From CAYJAQ01 sp964368275 (GTDB lineage: Bacteria > Bacillota_I > Bacilli_A > ML615J-28 > CAG-313), in contig CAYJAQ010000025.1 in the NCBI GenBank assembly GCA_964368275.1, forward strand, positions 1-20,808: a stretch of DNA of 20,808 nt, written 5' to 3'. Shown here one piece after another: positions 1 through 6,048 of the stretch. The position numbers were made by a program, and so were the translations under genes. Positions within the stretch are counted from its first letter, which is position 1. Every line of letters begins with the position of its first letter. The notes beneath the pieces are model-generated. The model did not search any database. It was not told where the DNA came from and saw only the letters and a program-made list of their open reading frames with translations.

Positions 1-410
1 GTGTTATATGTCAAAGTATTATCTGAAGAAATATAAAATAAATCAGGCGAAAAAGATGGAAAGCCCAATGGAACAACAATTTCACAATCTTGAATATATG
101 AAATTCTTGTTGGAATAAAAGTACCTAAAGAAGTGTTATTAACATCATAAAAAGTACCACCAGTACAATAAATACCATCACTAGATGTTATTCCTGATGT
201 AAATTTCAATGTCGGATTGTTGCCACTATAAGCACTAAATTTAAATAACAAAGAGTCACCAGTTTCATCGTAAAACTTTACAGAAATATCATCAGATAGA
301 ACAGGATTGGGAGGGAACAAAATCACTTCTTTAAAAGCATCAACTTTCAGAACACTTAAATTTATTATAGAAATTAACAAACAAATGAAAGCTGAAATTT
401 TGTATTTCAT
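1..410 (-). CDS. Secreted protein of unknown function, C-terminus cut by the window edge
   Basis: The frame is open from ATG at 410 to base 1, at least 136 residues, and carries on beyond the window. The start is set by GAGGTGATAGT before the ATG, and the gene begins 11 bases after the upstream stop at 422. Residues 1-25 form a signal peptide (MKYK, a hydrophobic run, then VDA as a plausible cleavage site). The visible mature part is beta-prone, rich in Ser, Thr, Phe and Asn, and has at least two cysteines (in IYCTGG and QDCEI) that could form a disulfide outside the cell. I recognise no family. Its place as the last visible gene after the coat-like and anchored proteins would suit an adsorption (pIII-like) or other virion-end protein, but that is inference from position only. 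Confidence 0.7.
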   Translation of the reverse strand, partial: MKYKISAFICLLISIINLSVLKVDAFKEVILFPPNPVLSDDISVKFYDETGDSLLFKFSAYSGNNPTLKFTSGITSSDGIYCTGGTFYDVNNTSLGTFIPTRISYIQDCEIVVPLGFPSFSPDLFYISSDNTLTYN

Positions 411-421
411 ACTATCACCTC

Positions 422-832
422 TTATTTAATCAATTTCCTAAAAATTAAACCTAATAAAATTCCACCAAAAATTAGAACCCAAATATTTTCATACCATGGT
501 TTCTTATCATCTGCTGTAGTGTCACTAGTACTTGGAGTTTCTGTACCAGGAACAGGAACTGATGGAGTTGGATTTGTACATTCAATCATTTGATAAGTTG
601 TTGTTTCACCATCACTTACCTCTCTGCATTGATAATATTTGTCAGCAGTACTGTCATAGTAATACATATTTAAATTAGTTGCTGAAGCAGTTACTTCAGT
701 AATGTTAGTGACTGTTGTCACCTCTACTGTTTCTCCTTCTGCATAAATTGCTTTTTGCGTATTTAATACTAAAAATGACAAAGCCAAAAAGCATAAAATC
801 ATTGTCATTCTCATAATTACAAGTTTTTTCAT
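422..832 (-). CDS. Secreted, C-terminally membrane-anchored small protein (pIII-like candidate)
   Basis: This 136-aa protein has three parts. Residues 1-31 are a signal peptide ending in AIYA. An exported domain of about 55 residues has two cysteines (C69, C85) and many Thr and Tyr. A linker of Pro, Thr and Ser (about 86-110) leads to one membrane segment (about 117-131) with a basic RKLIK end. The topology is N-out with a C-terminal anchor, as in filamentous phage adsorption proteins such as pIII, though much shorter than M13 pIII. AAAGGA lies 10 bases before the ATG. It follows the 127-aa gene by 23 bases and precedes the next secreted protein by 11 bases, so the two are probably co-translated. 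There is no LPXTG motif. I do not recognise a family; the phage role is inferred from topology and position. Confidence 0.65.
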   Translation of the reverse strand: MKKLVIMRMTMILCFLALSFLVLNTQKAIYAEGETVEVTTVTNITEVTASATNLNMYYYDSTADKYYQCREVSDGETTTYQMIECTNPTPSVPVPGTETPSTSDTTADDKKPWYENIWVLIFGGILLGLIFRKLIK

Positions 833-855
833 TTTTAATTATTCCTTTCTTAAAT

Positions 856-1236
856 TTATTTTTTATTTTCAAGAATTACTAATTCTTTGAGATTTACCCA
901 ATATGGATAATAATATTCACTAGCAATGTTAAATTCAACTAAAGGAAAATCATCTTCTTCAATGATTGTGTGATAGTATCTATCGCAATCCTCTTCTTTA
1001 AATTGATATTTAATATATGATTTATCTGGTACTCGAAAGTGTTTATTTTCAATACCATAAATATGACATATTCTATTTGTACAATTACTTAATAATAATT
1101 TAGCCTCTAAAATTCTAGCCCACGAAACACCAGCGCCAAACCAATTCATCGTTGGATATTTGTAAAAATTCTTAAATGTTTCGTCTTTGTCAAAATTAAC
1201 CTCAACGGGTGTTTTTAAATTTATTGTTATTTCCAT
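856..1236 (-). CDS. Hypothetical soluble protein, 127 aa
   Basis: I do not recognise this protein. The frame could open at 1275, but the ATG at 1236 (MEITINLK) has AAAGGA seven bases upstream and lies just after the terminator, so 1236 is the better start. There is no signal peptide or membrane segment. The protein is rich in Tyr, Trp, Asn and Glu, with aromatic patches (YHTIIEEDD, SEYYYPYWVN) and two close cysteines (TNCTNRIC region). It opens the group of genes after the central terminator and is followed by two exported proteins. A virion-assembly, host-takeover or regulatory role is possible, but nothing in the sequence decides between them. Confidence 0.6.
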   Translation of the reverse strand: MEITINLKTPVEVNFDKDETFKNFYKYPTMNWFGAGVSWARILEAKLLLSNCTNRICHIYGIENKHFRVPDKSYIKYQFKEEDCDRYYHTIIEEDDFPLVEFNIASEYYYPYWVNLKELVILENKK

Positions 1237-1256
1237 ATTAATTATCCTTTCTAGAT

Positions 1257-1303
1257 AAAAAAGCTGCTGCCACAAAAACGTATGATGAAAAAGTAACAGC
1301 AGC
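1257..1303 (-). terminator. Strong intrinsic terminator after the coat-like gene
   Basis: Read on the minus strand, an 11-bp stem (arms at 1293-1303 and 1263-1273, core GCTGCTG/CAGCAGC with two G-U pairs) is followed at once by six T (1262-1257). It sits 31 bases after the stop of the 60-aa coat-like gene and 20 bases before the next start. Filamentous coliphages have a central terminator at the same place, directly after gene VIII. It should give high expression of the genes above it and lower read-through to those below. Confidence 0.85.
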
Positions 1304-1334
1304 GTTAATTTTTTTATTAATTAATCAGAAATCA

Positions 1335-1517
1335 TTAACGGAATAATGATTTACGATTCTTAATGATGTAAACAAGTGCGCAAATTACAACAGCACCCAC
1401 TAACACAAACTTAACAGCTTCAACAGTAGGTTTATTAGCAAATTCTACAATTTTTTCACCGAAAGTTTTAGCAGCTTCAACTGCTGGAGTTTCGCCAGTT
1501 AATAATAAATTAAACAT
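1335..1517 (-). CDS. Small membrane peptide resembling a filamentous-phage major coat protein
   Basis: This 60-aa protein has the three-part build of pVIII-type coat proteins. The N-terminal half is amphipathic, with acidic residues at E9, E14, E21 and E25. One hydrophobic helix spans about 36-52 (VKFVLVGAVVICALVYII), and the tail is basic (KNRKSLFR), suited to contacting DNA inside a filament. No cleavable signal peptide is obvious, unlike M13 pVIII, so insertion would be direct or the N-terminus is processed in some other way. GAGGAG lies seven bases before the ATG, one of the best ribosome binding sites in this cluster, as expected for an abundant protein, and a strong terminator follows. 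Alternatives are a holin-like peptide or a small stress peptide; composition, strong translation signal and context favour a coat protein. Confidence 0.6.
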   Translation of the reverse strand: MFNLLLTGETPAVEAAKTFGEKIVEFANKPTVEAVKFVLVGAVVICALVYIIKNRKSLFR

Positions 1518-1549
1518 ATCTTTTCTCCTCTCTTATATTTTTATTAGCA

Positions 1550-2083
1550 TTAAAATGCTTTGTCAATTTCATCTTCATCTGCAACATCTAATGATAATTC
1601 GTTCCAAATTAATTTTTCCATCATATCATTGTTCTCTAAAGCTTTAATTAAAGTTAATGTTGCATTGTCAAAGAAACCACTTTTAATAATCTCAGGCGTA
1701 ATGAACAATTGCCAACGATAATAAACTTTGCCATTGGATCCAACGCCTTTAATAAATCTCATAGGCAATTTTTTAATAAAACTACCATCTGATCCATAAA
1801 TTAATTTGATTAATTCCCATTCGTTATTGTCGAAATATTCTCGACTTTTAGCGTCTGCGTTTAATCTTACTCTATCTCCTAGAGCAATTTTATAAGTGAA
1901 ATTTCTTTTGCCGTTCTTTTTATTTTCTATTAATTCTACAGCATATCTCGGAAGCGCTAAAATCTCTTCTTTTGATAATTCGCTGGCTCTTTTATAAATT
2001 GTTTCAACTACTTCATTTGCCATCGGACTTTTTTCTTTTTTTGACTCTTCAGTCATTTTTTCTTTTTTTACATTGTTTTCCAT
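1550..2083 (-). CDS. Lysine-rich protein with SSB-like acidic tail, possible ssDNA-binding protein
   Basis: The 177-aa protein begins with a charged, disordered stretch of about 25 residues (many Lys and Glu). A globular middle (about 55-150) of alternating basic and hydrophobic strands follows (FTYKIALGDRVRLN, WELIKLIYG, YYRWQLFITPEI). The end is acidic: DVADEDEIDKAF. Single-stranded DNA-binding proteins characteristically end in an acidic tail capped by Phe (DDDIPF in E. coli); the likeness here is one of form, not of exact sequence. It lies just upstream of the coat-like gene, the side where gene V is found in filamentous phages. AAAGGA lies 10 bases before the ATG. There is no signal peptide or membrane segment. 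No named family is recognised; the DNA-binding role is inference. Confidence 0.6.
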   Translation of the reverse strand: MENNVKKEKMTEESKKEKSPMANEVVETIYKRASELSKEEILALPRYAVELIENKKNGKRNFTYKIALGDRVRLNADAKSREYFDNNEWELIKLIYGSDGSFIKKLPMRFIKGVGSNGKVYYRWQLFITPEIIKSGFFDNATLTLIKALENNDMMEKLIWNELSLDVADEDEIDKAF

Positions 2084-2130
2084 TTTTATTAAATCCTTTC
2101 TTCGTTTTTTGGTTTAACGGTAACCTTTTT

Positions 2131-2295
2131 TTATTTAGTAAAAAACTCACGCAAACTATCTAAAGATTCAACATTAGAATTATCGTATTTGATTTTATAT
2201 TTAACATCGCTTTCATATTTTGCATGCCACGCGGGGACACTTTTTACATTTTTTTCCTTACTCCACTTTTTGTTTTGCGAAGTTACTTTTTTTCC
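2131..2295 (-). pseudogene. Out-of-frame continuation of the 99-aa gene (about 51 codons, no start codon of its own)
   Basis: On the minus strand this frame runs from just after a TAG (2296-2298) to TAA at 2131 and contains no ATG, GTG or usable TTG start. Its peptide looks protein-like (AWHAKYESDVKYKIKYD, then ESLDSLREFF). Losing one A from the A7 run at 2287-2293 would join it in frame to the 99-aa gene, giving about 141 residues ending 47 bases before the next gene. Otherwise an unusually long 174-base gap would sit in a cluster of short gaps. It may be a decayed gene, a sequencing error in a homopolymer, or real slippage at the A run; the sequence alone cannot say. Confidence 0.5.
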
Positions 2296-2557
2296 CTAAA
2301 TTAGTACGGGTATTCACAATACCGTTTTCATTACACCATTTAGCATAACCTTCTGGGTTGTTTTTAGCAAAATACCAGCCACGAGCTTTAATTCTGCGCC
2401 CTGTTTCATCTGCTTTGCCAGCATGATAACCTCTTGCATAATCAGTATTTGGCAAGCCTTTTGCGTTTTTTGAACCCTTTCTCATTTGTAAGTCATGATA
2501 TTGTTTCTTCTCTCTTAAAGAATAAACAGTTTGACCATTAGCATTTGTATATGGCAA
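2258..2557 (-). CDS. Hypothetical basic protein, 99 aa, TTG start, probably frameshifted near its end
   Basis: The gene starts at TTG (2557). AAGGAG six bases upstream makes this non-ATG start credible, and no ATG in the frame lies near a comparable site. The product is basic and rich in Gly, Lys, Asn and Tyr (for example DYARGYHAGKADETG and KARGWYFAKNNPEGYAKW), with no membrane segment. I do not recognise it. It is the first gene after the tRNA terminator and so opens the cluster. After codon 90 comes a run of seven A. The written frame ends nine codons later, while the next frame stays open for a further 51 codons, which suggests the intact gene was about 141 codons long (see 2131-2295). 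Confidence 0.6.
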   Translation of the reverse strand: MPYTNANGQTVYSLREKKQYHDLQMRKGSKNAKGLPNTDYARGYHAGKADETGRRIKARGWYFAKNNPEGYAKWCNENGIVNTRTNLGKKSNFAKQKVE

Positions 2558-2572
2558 TTCTTTCTCCTTTCC

Positions 2573-2584
2573 GACTTTAAAGTC
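2573..2584. promoter_or_regulatory. 12-bp perfect palindrome before the first gene of the phage-like cluster
   Basis: GACTTTAAAGTC is a perfect palindrome placed between the tRNA terminator and the ribosome binding site of the 99-aa gene. An AT-rich TATATT just upstream on the minus strand could act as a -10 box, but I see no convincing -35. The palindrome could be a repressor site for the cluster; this is inference. Confidence 0.3.
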
Positions 2585-2615
2585 AAATATATTTTTTTCT
2601 TCCTAATCGAACGAC

Positions 2616-2652
2616 AAAAAAAAGGAAGATAGAAACAATTATCTATCTTCCT
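2616..2652 (-). terminator. Intrinsic terminator of the tRNA-Arg transcript
   Basis: An 11-bp perfect stem (AGGAAGATAGA at 2623-2633 against 2642-2652, 8-base loop) is followed on the minus strand by eight T (2623-2616). It ends the tRNA transcript about 35 bases after CCA and keeps it separate from the phage-like genes. If the element entered at the tRNA, this hairpin must either have come with the element or have remained on the host side. Confidence 0.9.
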
Positions 2653-2685
2653 CAGGAAGGCCCTCTTAGGGCATTTATATTAATT

Positions 2686-2762
2686 TGGTATCCCAAGAGG
2701 GATTCGAACCCCCGACACACGGCTTAGAAGGCCGTTGCTCTATCCAGCTGAGCTATTGAGAC
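2686..2762 (-). tRNA. tRNA-Arg (anticodon UCU), CCA encoded
   Basis: This 77-nt tRNA folds into a standard cloverleaf. The acceptor stem is GTCTCAA with TTGGGAT (two G-U pairs). The D-arm is GCTCAGCTGGATAGAGC, the anticodon loop is CTTCTAA with TCT at 2726-2728, and the T-arm is GGGGGTTCGAATCCCTC. The discriminator is A, followed by a genomic CCA at 2688-2686. It reads AGA codons. It has its own promoter (2782-2810) and terminator (2616-2652). Its 3' end faces the phage-like cluster, a usual arrangement for elements integrated at tRNA genes. Confidence 0.97.
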
Positions 2763-2781
2763 ATATTTTTACAGCAAAAGA

Positions 2782-2810
2782 ATTATAGCACTTTTTAGCA
2801 AAAATGTAAA
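2782..2810 (-). promoter_or_regulatory. Promoter of tRNA-Arg
   Basis: On the minus strand, TTTACA (2805-2810) and TATAAT (2782-2787) are separated by exactly 17 bases. This is a near-consensus housekeeping sigma promoter about 20 bases before the tRNA 5' end. Confidence 0.85.
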
Positions 2811-2878
2811 CTGATTTGTTAAAAAACTAAAAATAGCAGTGATAAAAACACATTTTTGTAGCCTTTAAGCGATACTGC

Positions 2879-2907
2879 TTGCATATTTTGCAGAAATAGG
2901 TTATAAT
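2879..2907 (+). promoter_or_regulatory. Promoter of the DUF885 lipoprotein gene
   Basis: TTGCAT (2879-2884) and TATAAT (2902-2907) are separated by 17 bases, and AAAGGGG lies shortly before the ATG at 2931. It is divergent from the tRNA promoter. Confidence 0.8.
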
Positions 2908-2930
2908 ATTAAGGAAAGAAAGGGGTTAAT

Positions 2931-4694
2931 ATGAAACATATTAAGAAACTATTAACTATTATTACATTGTTTTTTCTATCATTATCAATAAGTTCTTGTA
3001 CAGGTACACTTAGTCCAGATACTTTTGATGATTATACTAAAGACTTATTTATTACCTTATTAGGAAATGATGAATTAACAATCAGCTGGCTTATTAACAA
3101 TCCTACTAATTATGGTTTAGAAGAGCATTATGAACCTGCTCTACCAACGCCATCTTCTGGAAGTGCACTTGGGAAATTAGTTGTAAACTTATACTTTGGT
3201 AAAATCAAACGCTATAATTATGAGGAATTGAATTTTGATCAAAAAATGACTTACAATGTCATAATTAATCTACTCGACAAAATCAACAATAGCACAGCCG
3301 AAATGGACTACTTGAGCAGTGATTATTTAGGATCTTACTTAGGTTACCAAGCACAATTGCCACTTCTACTATCTGAATATAACTTTAATGATCGTATTGA
3401 TTTGGATAATTATTTTACATTCCTAGATCTTGTTCCTGAAACTTTCAAGGCATATGTAGATTTTGAAATTCAAAAAGCCGATGCCGGCTTTGGAATGCCT
3501 GATTTTGTAATTGATAAAGTAATTAATCAATGTATTGAATTTACAAGCGAAGTTGAAAATCATTTTTTGATTAAAACTTTTGAAAGTCGCATAAACAATT
3601 TATCCTTTATTGATAAATCTGAAATACCAGCACTTATTGAAAAGAATCACGAGAAAGTAACTGGCCCTTTATATAATGGCTATCTATATGTTAAAGAACA
3701 TTTAGCAGAGTTAAAAGGACGTGCTACTAATAATCTCGGTCTTGCCCATTATAATATCGGTAAGGAATACTACGCACTACTTTTTAAGCAAGAAACTGGG
3801 TACGACGTAACAGTTGAAGAAGCGATTTCCTACATTGATGGCAAAATAAATGATTCGCTAGCTGCACTTCGAGCAATCACTGCTGAACATCCCGAAGTTA
3901 GAAGTGAAGCAAGCAGCGTTAATCTTTTGAATAATTTATCACCAGAAGCTCTCTTAGAAAAGTACAAGACTGACATCATCAATCATTTTCCAGTGATTCA
4001 TGTCTATCCTGCTATCAACGTCAAGCACATTGATCCAGCGATGGAAAACCACTTTAGTCCCGCTGCTTATATGACTTCACCTATTGACGACTTAAGTAAT
4101 GAATACATTTACCTAAATGATGCTGAAATTGGCAGTGATTATAACTACTTGTATACAACGCTTGCACACGAAGGCATCGCTGGTCACTTGTATCAAAACA
4201 TCTATTTTAAATCTACTTCAGCAAATCCAATTCGTAAAGCCCTTAAAAACTCTGGTTATACTGAAGGATGGGCAACCTATGCGCAAATGTATAGTTACAA
4301 TTTTTGTGATGAATCTATCCCATCATACGTACTAAACTATTTGAAAGCTAACGATGAGCTAATTGGCGCAATAAATTCTCGCCTTGACATGGGAATTCAC
4401 TATGAGGGTTGGGATGCTGATCAGACGTTAACATTTTTAAATAGCTATTTACAAGGATACACAAAAGAAAGAGCACAACTAATAGTCGAACAATTAGTCG
4501 AAATACCAACTAATTCGCAAGTTTACTATTTCACATACTTCAAAATTGTTGATATGTACAATAAAGCAAAAACAGCTTTAGGTAATAATTTTAATGAAGT
4601 CGATTTTCACAAAATAATTTTAGATGCCGGTGCCGTTCCACTAAAATATATTGAAGTATTAGTAGACGAATACATCGCAAATAACACTATCTAG
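2931..4694 (+). CDS. DUF885 family lipoprotein, probable zinc metallopeptidase
   Basis: This 587-aa protein starts with a lipoprotein signal (KKLLTIITLFFLSLSISSC), with a lipobox cysteine at about residue 23, so it is expected to be anchored on the outer face of the membrane. The family marks are HEGIAGH at 413-419 (DUF885 members usually have HEGIPGHH) and EGWATYAQ at 445-452. The two histidines and the glutamate are presumed to bind zinc. DUF885 proteins are thought to be metallopeptidases; some cleave oligopeptides or lysine-rich substrates, but the substrate here is unknown. The length fits the family (about 550-600 aa). It is a single gene with its own promoter and a shared bidirectional terminator after it. 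An extracellular peptide-scavenging role is inference. Confidence 0.88.
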   Translation: MKHIKKLLTIITLFFLSLSISSCTGTLSPDTFDDYTKDLFITLLGNDELTISWLINNPTNYGLEEHYEPALPTPSSGSALGKLVVNLYFGKIKRYNYEELNFDQKMTYNVIINLLDKINNSTAEMDYLSSDYLGSYLGYQAQLPLLLSEYNFNDRIDLDNYFTFLDLVPETFKAYVDFEIQKADAGFGMPDFVIDKVINQCIEFTSEVENHFLIKTFESRINNLSFIDKSEIPALIEKNHEKVTGPLYNGYLYVKEHLAELKGRATNNLGLAHYNIGKEYYALLFKQETGYDVTVEEAISYIDGKINDSLAALRAITAEHPEVRSEASSVNLLNNLSPEALLEKYKTDIINHFPVIHVYPAINVKHIDPAMENHFSPAAYMTSPIDDLSNEYIYLNDAEIGSDYNYLYTTLAHEGIAGHLYQNIYFKSTSANPIRKALKNSGYTEGWATYAQMYSYNFCDESIPSYVLNYLKANDELIGAINSRLDMGIHYEGWDADQTLTFLNSYLQGYTKERAQLIVEQLVEIPTNSQVYYFTYFKIVDMYNKAKTALGNNFNEVDFHKIILDAGAVPLKYIEVLVDEYIANNTI

Positions 4695-4701
4695 TTAAAG
4701 T

Positions 4702-4729
4702 AAAAACGTAAGCATTCGCTTGCGTTTTT
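4702..4729. terminator. Bidirectional terminator between convergent genes
   Basis: A perfect 12-bp stem (AAAAACGTAAGC, loop ATTC) carries an A run on one side and a T run on the other, so it works in both directions. It lies between the stops of the DUF885 gene and mntP. Confidence 0.92.
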
Positions 4730-4730
4730 C

Positions 4731-5315
4731 TTATACAATCATATCAGTAATAAAAATCTTTAAACCAATTGCTATTAGAATAATACCACCGAATATAGCA
4801 GCTTTTTCTTTTAAAATTGAGCCAAATTTCTTGCCTATAAAAACAGACGCCAGCGAAATTGCAAAGGTAATAACACCAATCAATGCCACTGAACTCCAAA
4901 TATCTACTTTTAAAGCTACAAAGCCAATCCCTACCGCTAGAGCATCAATTGAAGTTGCTATAGCTTGTAAGAAAATTTCCTTTATTGACACCGTATGGCC
5001 TTCGATTTGGCTATTATCATCATTTCTATTATCATTTCTTTTCTCTTTGACTGCTTCTATTATCATCTTAGTTCCTAAAAATCCTAATAATATTAGCGCT
5101 AGCCAATGATCAATGGAAGTAATAAAATCTTCGAAGAGATCACCCACGAAATAACCTATAATTGGCATAACTGCTTGAAATATTCCAAACATTCCAGCAA
5201 TAAAAAGTATTTTAGTTAAATGCATCTTAGGGTTTTTTAACCCATTAGTCATGCTAACTGCGGCAGCATCCATTGCTAGTGCTACCGCTAGTAATACTAA
5301 CTCTATGTACGACAT
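4731..5315 (-). CDS. mntP: Manganese efflux pump MntP
   Basis: This 194-aa inner-membrane protein of the MntP (DUF204) family exports Mn2+ and protects against manganese excess. It has six predicted helices in two similar halves. The first repeat has MDAAAVS with D16, an aspartate needed for transport in E. coli MntP; the second has TSIDALAVGIGF. A hydrophilic loop of Lys, Asn and Asp residues (about 90-105) separates the halves. Length and topology are normal. AGGAGA lies ten bases before the ATG. It is the last gene of an operon and follows the sirtuin stop by six bases. No yybP-ykoY manganese riboswitch can sit in that gap, so any manganese control must act further upstream or through other means. 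Confidence 0.93.
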   Translation of the reverse strand: MSYIELVLLAVALAMDAAAVSMTNGLKNPKMHLTKILFIAGMFGIFQAVMPIIGYFVGDLFEDFITSIDHWLALILLGFLGTKMIIEAVKEKRNDNRNDDNSQIEGHTVSIKEIFLQAIATSIDALAVGIGFVALKVDIWSSVALIGVITFAISLASVFIGKKFGSILKEKAAIFGGIILIAIGLKIFITDMIV

Positions 5316-5321
5316 AAATGA

Positions 5322-6047
5322 TTATTCTCCTATACATTGTGACATGACATCGCCTATTTTATCTCTAATAATTATTTCAGCATAATTATCATATGGGGTA
5401 ATATCACGATTTATTAAAATAAGATGGCGTCCTCGGAAGTATTGAATTAAACCAGCAGCTGGATAAACCGTAAGTGATGTCCCTCCTACAATCAATACAT
5501 CTGCATTTGCGATAGCATTGATTGCTTTTGTTAGTATCTGATTGTCAAGGCCTTCTTGATAGAGAACAACATCAGGTTTCATTAGTCCACCACACACTGA
5601 GCATACTGCATTAGCTTCTATCATTTCTTTCTCATTCATGAAATGATGGCACTTCATGCAATAGTTACGCTTTACTGAGCCATGTAATTCTAATACTTTT
5701 TTTGAGCCTGCCATTTGATGTAAGCCATCAATATTTTGAGTAATAACTGCTTTTAGTTTTCCTAATCTTTCGAGTTCAGCTAAAGCATAATGGCATTTAT
5801 TAGGTAAAGCATTCTGGTAAATCATCTCGTTAAAATAAAACTCATAAAATAATTTTGGATTTTGGACAAAAAAATCATGGGATAGCATCACCTCAGCATT
5901 ATATAAATATTTCTTCTGTTTATACAAGCCATCACTGCTACGAAAATCAGGTATGTTGCTTTCTGTCGATACACCTGCACCGCCAAAAAACACAATATTA
6001 TCTGTTTTCTTAATAATTTCCTTTAATTTTTCAATATTATTGTTCAT
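5322..6047 (-). CDS. NAD-dependent protein deacetylase, sirtuin (Sir2/CobB family)
   Basis: This 241-aa enzyme removes acetyl groups from protein lysines using NAD+, forming nicotinamide and O-acetyl-ADP-ribose. Visible parts: the NAD-binding GAGVSTESNIPDFRS (about 23-37), TQNIDGLH (103-110), the catalytic His in LELHGS (H122), a zinc site of four cysteines (C130, C133, C149, C152), and GGTSLTVYPAAGL in the second half of the Rossmann fold. The Tyr/Arg pair typical of desuccinylase sirtuins is not apparent near the start of the small domain, so deacetylase activity is more likely. It starts one base after the stop of the XRE gene, with AAGGAAG ten bases upstream, so translation is probably coupled. 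It is of normal length and complete. Confidence 0.95.
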   Translation of the reverse strand: MNNNIEKLKEIIKKTDNIVFFGGAGVSTESNIPDFRSSDGLYKQKKYLYNAEVMLSHDFFVQNPKLFYEFYFNEMIYQNALPNKCHYALAELERLGKLKAVITQNIDGLHQMAGSKKVLELHGSVKRNYCMKCHHFMNEKEMIEANAVCSVCGGLMKPDVVLYQEGLDNQILTKAINAIANADVLIVGGTSLTVYPAAGLIQYFRGRHLILINRDITPYDNYAEIIIRDKIGDVMSQCIGE

Positions 6048-6048
6048 T

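Larger units (their letters stand above)
1..2615 (-). mobile_element. Putative inovirus-like (filamentous phage) prophage, right-hand part only
   Basis: At least six small genes are packed on one strand with short gaps, next to the 3' side of a tRNA-Arg gene. Seen: a 60-aa protein with an acidic N-terminal half, one membrane segment and a basic tail, as in pVIII coat proteins; a strong hairpin terminator directly after it; an upstream protein with an acidic tail ending in Phe, like ssDNA-binding proteins; and two downstream secreted proteins, one with a C-terminal membrane anchor. Known: filamentous phages order their genes as ssDNA-binding protein, coat, terminator, adsorption proteins, Zot-like ATPase. 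Inferred: this is an integrated filamentous phage entering from the left edge. No integrase, Rep or Zot is visible, so the outer boundary is unknown. A small integrated plasmid or a phage remnant is the alternative. Confidence 0.5.

Noticed and set aside
1972..2163. Open frame on the plus strand rich in Phe and Leu
   Set aside because: It is the complement of the lysine-rich start of the 177-aa gene and has no ribosome binding site.
2239..2260. AAGGA followed by ATG then TAA at 2249-2244 (minus strand), a start-stop pair, and a 26-codon GTG frame after it
   Set aside because: The start-stop pair encodes only one residue and the GTG frame has no suitably placed ribosome binding site; the longer shifted frame through this stretch is a better explanation.
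1..2615. Tailed-phage or conjugative element
   Set aside because: No terminase, portal, tail, relaxase or integrase-like sequence is visible, and the genes are too small and of the wrong type.
4117..5109. Plus-strand open frames within the DUF885 and mntP genes
   Set aside because: They overlap genes with clear family motifs and have no ribosome binding site or protein-like composition.
5316..5330. yybP-ykoY manganese riboswitch before mntP
   Set aside because: Only six bases separate mntP from the sirtuin stop, and no aptamer-like fold was seen upstream of the operon.
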